NCBI RefSeq assembly: GCF_013407955.1
Contig: NZ_JACCBU010000001.1
Location: forward strand, 3,596,001 to 3,660,000
From: Microlunatus parietis
GTDB taxonomy: Bacteria > Actinomycetota > Actinomycetes > Propionibacteriales > Propionibacteriaceae
Length of the DNA stretch: 64,000 nucleotides
Direction of reading: 5' to 3'
The notes beneath the pieces were generated by a model. It was given only the letters and a program-made list of their open reading frames with translations, ran no database searches and was not told the DNA's origin. Shown in pieces: positions 59,892 to 64,000 of the stretch (position 1 is its first letter; each line of letters starts with the position of its first letter). The position numbers and the translations under genes were made by a program.

Positions 59892-61331
59892 GTGTCCGAG
59901 GTGTTCCCTGTGTCTCACGTGTTCTTTGCGCCGACCGGTGCCTGGGTCGGTGACGTCATCCCGTTCCGGCATCGCGGCCGGTTCTGGCTCTTCTACCTGT
60001 ACGAGGCGCGCGACGGCACCGGCATGCCGTGGGCGCTGGTCTCGACCACGGACTTCGTCCACTTCCATGATCACGGAGTGGTGCTGCCCAGCGGCGGCGA
60101 GGATGCTCCCGATTTCAACGCCTACACGGGATCCGTGCTGATCGACGGCGACACGGCGCATCTGTTCTACACCGGCCACCATCCGCGGCGGTTCGGTCCG
60201 GACGGCCGGCCGGAGCAGGTCGTGCTGCACGCGGTCGGCGACCAGGAGTTGATCACCTGGCGCAAGCAGCCGGGCTTCGTGGTGCGGCCGCCGGCCGGCT
60301 ACGAGACGGCGGACTGGCGGGATCCGTTCGTCTTCCGGACCGGCCCGGACCAGGCCTGGCGGATGCTGGTCTCGGCCCGGCACAAGGTCGGCCCGGATCG
60401 GCGGCGCGGGGTGATCGCCCAGCTCACCTCGAGCGACCTGGAGACCTGGGAACCGGCCGAACCGTTCTGGGACCCCGGCCGCTACCTCGCCCTGGAGTGC
60501 CCGGACGTGTTCCGGCTCGGCGACTGGTGGTATCTCATCTACTCGGAGTTCTCCGAGTCCTTCACCACCCGGTACCGGATGGCCCGCGACCCGGACGGCC
60601 CGTGGCAGGTGCCCGAATCGGACACGATCGACGGCCGCGCCTACTACGCCGCGAAGACGGTCGGGGACGGCGACCGCCGCTTCTTCTGCGGCTGGATCGC
60701 CACCAGGGAAGGGGATGCCGACGACGGCGCGTACCAGTGGGCCGGCACAATGTCGATCTTGGAGGCCCGGCAGCGGCCGGACGGCACGCTCGCGTTCGGC
60801 CTGCCGCCGGAGTTGACGGCGACGTTCGCGAACGAGGTGCCGACCGTGCTCGCCGAGCCGCGCCGACTGGCGGCGCCGGACGGTCTCGCCGTCGCCGTCG
60901 ACGACGTCGACCTGCCCACGACCGTCCGGGTCACCGCGCGGTTCGCGTGGCCGGAGCCGATCACCGAGTGCGGGTTGCTGCTGCGCACCGATGACGAGGG
61001 TGAGACCGGCTACCGGCTCCGGCTCGAGCCACGGCGGAACCGGGTGGTTCTTGATCGCTGGCCGCGGACGCGCACCGGCGACGAGCAGTGGCAGCTGTCC
61101 GGCGACGTCCCGTACGCGATCGAACTGGAACGGCCCTGCCCACTGCCGCCCGGCGAGCACACCATCGAGTTGATCATGGAGGACACCGTGCTGGTGGCGG
61201 TGATCGACGACGCCGTCGTGCTCAGTGCCCGGATCTACGACCACCGCACCGGCCGGCTCGGTGTCTTCGCCGGCGAAGGCACGGTGGACGTCTCCGCCGT
61301 CACCGTCACGACCCGCCCCAGCGTTCCCTGA
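59892..61331 (+). CDS. GH32-like (clan GH-J) glycoside hydrolase with variant N-terminal motif
   Basis: About 479 residues, no signal peptide. The five-bladed propeller keeps the catalytic trio in altered form: WVGDVIPF (about 14-21) in place of WINDPNG, keeping the nucleophile Asp; WRDPFVF (about 141-147); and ECPDVF (about 195-200) with the acid/base Glu. From about residue 335 a beta-sandwich follows (RVTARFAWPEPITECGLLL). This WxGDxxPF form marks a poorly characterised subgroup, so fructosidase activity is inferred only from fold. GTG start at 59892 (AGGAGG four bases upstream) or 59901. Its TGA stop is supplied by a REP-like repeat. Confidence 0.82.
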   Translation: MSEVFPVSHVFFAPTGAWVGDVIPFRHRGRFWLFYLYEARDGTGMPWALVSTTDFVHFHDHGVVLPSGGEDAPDFNAYTGSVLIDGDTAHLFYTGHHPRRFGPDGRPEQVVLHAVGDQELITWRKQPGFVVRPPAGYETADWRDPFVFRTGPDQAWRMLVSARHKVGPDRRRGVIAQLTSSDLETWEPAEPFWDPGRYLALECPDVFRLGDWWYLIYSEFSESFTTRYRMARDPDGPWQVPESDTIDGRAYYAAKTVGDGDRRFFCGWIATREGDADDGAYQWAGTMSILEARQRPDGTLAFGLPPELTATFANEVPTVLAEPRRLAAPDGLAVAVDDVDLPTTVRVTARFAWPEPITECGLLLRTDDEGETGYRLRLEPRRNRVVLDRWPRTRTGDEQWQLSGDVPYAIELERPCPLPPGEHTIELIMEDTVLVAVIDDAVVLSARIYDHRTGRLGVFAGEGTVDVSAVTVTTRPSVP

Positions 61332-61344
61332 GGCTGTCGAAGGG
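61326..61344. repeat. REP-like repeat overlapping a stop codon
   Basis: CCCTGAGGCTGTCGAAGGG, same unit as at 40872 with one change. Bases 3-5 of the unit (TGA) are the stop codon of the GH32-like gene, so the repeat has landed on and defines the end of the protein. Confidence 0.7.
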
Positions 61345-61388
61345 CAAAACCACAACGCCCCCTGGGGCTTGGGCTCAGGGCACGGTGA

Positions 61389-62636
61389 TCAGAAGTCGTC
61401 CGGGCAGTGCGGGGCGCGGGGCCAGGAGAAGGCGGTGGTCACGGCCTGAACGCTGCCCGGGGTGTGTTCGCCGATCAGGCCGGCCCGGTGCAGGGCGGTC
61501 AGCGGGGTGCCGCCGAGGTAGATCGCGCCGAGGTCGCGCACGGTCAGGCTGATGTCGGCGGACGCGTCGGTCCGGGTCACCTCGGCACCCTCCGGGCCGG
61601 CCTGCACCCGGTAGCGCCCGGCCAGGTCCGGCAGGAACGCGTCGGCGACGTCGAGGACCACATCGAGCTCGGCGGTGTACTTCCGGGCCGCAAGGGCCCG
61701 CGGCAGATCCGTCAGCCTGGCGTACGTGGCGTCGTGCAGCTCGGTCTTGATCGCCCGCTGGTCGGCGACCAGCTGGCGCAGCGGCTCGTCGGTGGGCACG
61801 CTGCGGAACCGGAACTTGCGGATCAGGTCCAGGTCGAGCAGGAACCGCCACAGCCGCGCATAGCCCTGCGGGGTGGCGGCGTCGAGTTCGTTGATCATGA
61901 CCTCGCCGCCGTCATCGGTCCACTTGGTGCGGAACGCGGCGAAGCCGTCCGGGGTGCCGTCGGCCGCGAAGTGCAGCAGGTAACGGCGTTCCGAGGCGCC
62001 ACGACGGCGGTTCTCCGGGTCGTGCGCGTTCGAGTCCCATTCGAGCTTGGTGCGGTTCAGAGCGCCGGGCCGGTCGGCCAGGAAGCTCTCCCGTACCCCC
62101 GGCGCCACGGCCAGCGCCTCGTCCTTGGTCACCTCGTCGACCGAGCCGCCACCAAGATCGACTCCGGGCAGGAACGTCATCTCGCGGGTCGCGCCGGAGA
62201 TGCTCAGCAGGGAGGTGGACCGGCCGTAGCCGAACCGCCCGTAGATCAACGACTCCGATGCCCACAGCAGCGCCAGCGGTTCGGTCCCGCGGGCGATCAC
62301 GTCCTGGGTCAACTGATGCCGCATCATCTGGGTGAGCAGTCCGCGCCGCCGATAGCCGGGCGCCACCGTCACCACGGTCACCGCCGCCACCGGAACGGAG
62401 CCGCCCGGCGTCGTCATCACCCTGGTGCAGGCGCCGGTGGTGGACACCCACCGCCCGTCGACGGTGAACCCGAAGTTCCGCTCCGACTCGATCTGCTCGA
62501 CGCCGGGACCCCAGTCCTCGGCGTTGAACGTGTCGTGGAACCCCCGCGAGACGGCCTTGAGATAGTCCTCCCGGGTCTCCTCGGTGACGGTGCGGAGTTC
62601 CGGGGTCGCCCGATGCGGCGCAGTACGTGCAGACAT
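61389..62636 (-). CDS. Eis-type GNAT acetyltransferase with SCP2-like C-terminal domain
   Basis: About 415 residues, the size and layout of Eis (enhanced intracellular survival) proteins. The first GNAT domain binds acetyl-CoA through VAPGYRRRGLLTQMMRHQL (about 90-108); a second GNAT-like domain and an SCP2-like domain follow. The protein ends in PDDF, and in Eis the C-terminal residue, a Phe, provides the catalytic carboxylate. The IYGRFGYGRST segment (about 132-142) contains the conserved Tyr region used as general acid. Mycobacterial Eis acetylates aminoglycosides and peptides at several amines; here the acceptor is unknown. ATG at 62636; no strong ribosome-binding site. Confidence 0.9.
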   Translation of the reverse strand: MSARTAPHRATPELRTVTEETREDYLKAVSRGFHDTFNAEDWGPGVEQIESERNFGFTVDGRWVSTTGACTRVMTTPGGSVPVAAVTVVTVAPGYRRRGLLTQMMRHQLTQDVIARGTEPLALLWASESLIYGRFGYGRSTSLLSISGATREMTFLPGVDLGGGSVDEVTKDEALAVAPGVRESFLADRPGALNRTKLEWDSNAHDPENRRRGASERRYLLHFAADGTPDGFAAFRTKWTDDGGEVMINELDAATPQGYARLWRFLLDLDLIRKFRFRSVPTDEPLRQLVADQRAIKTELHDATYARLTDLPRALAARKYTAELDVVLDVADAFLPDLAGRYRVQAGPEGAEVTRTDASADISLTVRDLGAIYLGGTPLTALHRAGLIGEHTPGSVQAVTTAFSWPRAPHCPDDF

Positions 62637-62742
62637 GCCGACAGTCAACCCGATGATTCAACCCCCCGCACGCCATTTCCGCAGGCGCGGGTCGGGCGGA
62701 TGCGGCGCCCGCGACAGGCACCGCATCCGACACCGGATCGGT

Positions 62743-64000
62743 CTACTTCAGGAAGATCTCCACGACCGGCACGGCGACGTTCGGCGGCCGTACCGGCAGG
62801 GACAGGGTGACCGTGCCCTCGGGTTCGGCGCCGCGGCTGGTGTTCTGCGCCTGCGCCTGCGGATCGGCTTCCTTGAAGAAGATCTCCGAGGCGTCGTGCA
62901 GGAACTGGGCATACGCCACCCGTCCGCCGAGCCCGGCCAGGTGGACGTGCTTCAGCGGCCAGGAGAACAGGTGCAGGTAGAGCCGGTCACCGCGCTGCGT
63001 GTAGCGGCAGTCGACCGGCGCGGTGAACTCGGACGGACCCGCCCCGTAGATCGACTTGTCGTGGTACGCCATCCAGTCGCCGATCTCGGCCAGCGAGGCG
63101 CGGGCCCGCGGATCGATCTCGCCGCGGCCGGTCGGGCCGACGTTGAGCAGCAGGTTGCCGCCCTTGGAGACGCCGTCGATCAGCATCTTGATCAACAACT
63201 CGGGCGACTTGTAATCGTCGTTGTCCCGGTCGTAGCCCCAGCTCCCGTTCAGGGTCTGGCAGGCCTCCCAGACCACCGGCTTGCCGTCCTTCATCATCGG
63301 CCCGCTCGGCTGGTACTGCTCCGGCGTGACCAGGTCGCCCGGAATGTCCAGCCGGTCGTTGATCACGATGTTCGGCTGCAGCTCCCGGCAGAGCGCCATC
63401 AGCTTCTCCGAGTCCCAGTCCTCGCGGCCCTTGCCCGGCGCGCCGCCGTTCGGGTGCTCCCGGCCGGGGTAGGAGAAGTCGAAGAACAGGTAGTCGATCT
63501 GGCCGTAGTCGGTGAGCAGTTCGCGGACCTGGCCGTGCAGGTATTCCCGGTAGCGGGCCATGTCGCGGCCCTCGTTCTGCTGCGGGATGTCGTCGTCCTC
63601 GCGGCGCGGGTTGATCACGTCGATCGTGTAGTCGGGGTGATGCCAGTCGATCAGCGAGTGGTAGAAGCCGACCTTCAGCCCGGCCGCGCGCAGCGCCTCG
63701 ACGTAGGGCCGGATCGCGTCCTTGCCGTGCGGAGTGTTGGTGATCTTGTAATCGGTCAGCTTGGAGTCCCAGAGGCAGAAGCCCTCATGGTGCTTCGTGG
63801 TCAGCACGACGTACTTCATGCCGGCTTCCTTGGCTGTCGCCGCCCACTGCTCCGGGTCGTACAGATCGGCCTCGAAGTAGCGCAGGTAGCGCTCGTAGTC
63901 GGCGACCTGGGTCTGCTCGCGGTGCATCACCCACTCGTGCCGCGCCGGCAGCGCGTACAACCCCCAGTGGACGAACATCCCGAACCGGTCGTGAGTGAAC
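62743..64000 (-). CDS. GH29 alpha-L-fucosidase, partial (5' end beyond window)
   Basis: C-terminal 419 codons; the frame is open to the right edge (HDRFGMFVHWG is the usual N-terminal motif, so only the first 10-20 residues or a signal peptide are missing). GH29 features: FVHWGLYALP, TTKHHEGFCLWDS (about 65), and IDYLFFDFSYPG (about 163-174), where the Asp of FFDF is the expected nucleophile, followed by NIVINDRL and GGNLLLNVGPTG. The C-terminal beta-sandwich is short, ending VEIFLK. It would release alpha-L-fucose from glycans. Whether it is secreted cannot be told here. It is transcribed toward the Eis-type gene with a 106-base gap. Confidence 0.93.
   Translation of the reverse strand, partial: FTHDRFGMFVHWGLYALPARHEWVMHREQTQVADYERYLRYFEADLYDPEQWAATAKEAGMKYVVLTTKHHEGFCLWDSKLTDYKITNTPHGKDAIRPYVEALRAAGLKVGFYHSLIDWHHPDYTIDVINPRREDDDIPQQNEGRDMARYREYLHGQVRELLTDYGQIDYLFFDFSYPGREHPNGGAPGKGREDWDSEKLMALCRELQPNIVINDRLDIPGDLVTPEQYQPSGPMMKDGKPVVWEACQTLNGSWGYDRDNDDYKSPELLIKMLIDGVSKGGNLLLNVGPTGRGEIDPRARASLAEIGDWMAYHDKSIYGAGPSEFTAPVDCRYTQRGDRLYLHLFSWPLKHVHLAGLGGRVAYAQFLHDASEIFFKEADPQAQAQNTSRGAEPEGTVTLSLPVRPPNVAVPVVEIFLK

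Noticed and set aside
1..64000. Prophage, integrative element or insertion sequence
   Set aside because: No integrase, transposase, terminase or flanking direct repeats with a tRNA were seen; the low-G+C AlbA_2 gene is the only sign of transfer.

Overview
The window is about 70% G+C, densely coded and rich in GTG starts and ATGA/GTGA overlaps. It reads as chromosomal DNA of a high-G+C actinobacterium. The block cca - DUF6049 protein - murJ/pseudokinase - ECF sigma factor - anti-sigma - trxB - trxA follows the order known near the replication origin of Mycobacterium and relatives. Together with the many sugar clusters this suggests Propionibacteriales (Microlunatus/Kribbella-like); the genus is inference. 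I see no tRNA, rRNA, integrase, transposase or CRISPR array.

Layout. (1) 1-9448, minus strand: one translationally coupled operon for an unknown glycan-derived compound: FAD oxidoreductase, DHDPS/NAL-type aldolase, Tat-exported BNR/sialidase-fold protein, LacI regulator, and a peptide/opine-type ABC transporter whose ATPase runs off the left edge. Its promoter carries a 16-bp palindrome flanked by TACGTA boxes. (2) 9765-16.7 kb: paiB-like gene, cold-shock protein, aldo/keto reductase remnant, Vps62-like lipoprotein, a broken ABC exporter, ohr-ohrR, and a NarL-type two-component pair. (3) 17.4-23.2 kb: an AlbA_2/RecG-like ATPase of lower G+C, a polysaccharide/teichoic-acid type ABC exporter pair, a phosphotransferase and a second BNR protein. 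(4) 23.2-32.5 kb: a decayed kinase-like paralog beside its intact copy, then housekeeping genes (GNAT, IMPACT/YigZ, LytR-CpsA-Psr, MFS, lipoprotein, SDR/TetR pair). (5) 32.6-45.2 kb: the conserved cca to trxA block. (6) 45.3-48.45 kb: a thiamine-precursor ECF transporter (ykoE plus a single-chain ATPase-ATPase-EcfT protein) behind a TPP riboswitch with a Shine-Dalgarno-sequestering hairpin. (7) 48.7-49.6 kb: a Pro/Thr/Lys-rich exported protein. (8) 49.65-61.3 kb: a second sugar regulon: SBP, two permeases, GH32 enzyme, LacI regulator, TIM-barrel isomerase, Gfo/Idh/MocA dehydrogenase, mannonate oxidoreductase and mannonate dehydratase on the minus strand, with a divergent GH32-like enzyme behind two copies of a CG-centred palindrome. 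(9) 61.4-64.0 kb: an Eis-type acetyltransferase and a GH29 alpha-L-fucosidase cut by the right edge.

The gene content describes a saprophyte scavenging complex glycans with paired transporter/LacI/hydrolase regulons. The less ordinary material lies between genes: two families of hairpin-forming repeats, two copies each, whose differences mostly preserve pairing; a REP-like CCTGAGCCTGTCGAAGGGC repeat in four places, once inside a coding sequence and once supplying a stop codon; and three gene remnants.
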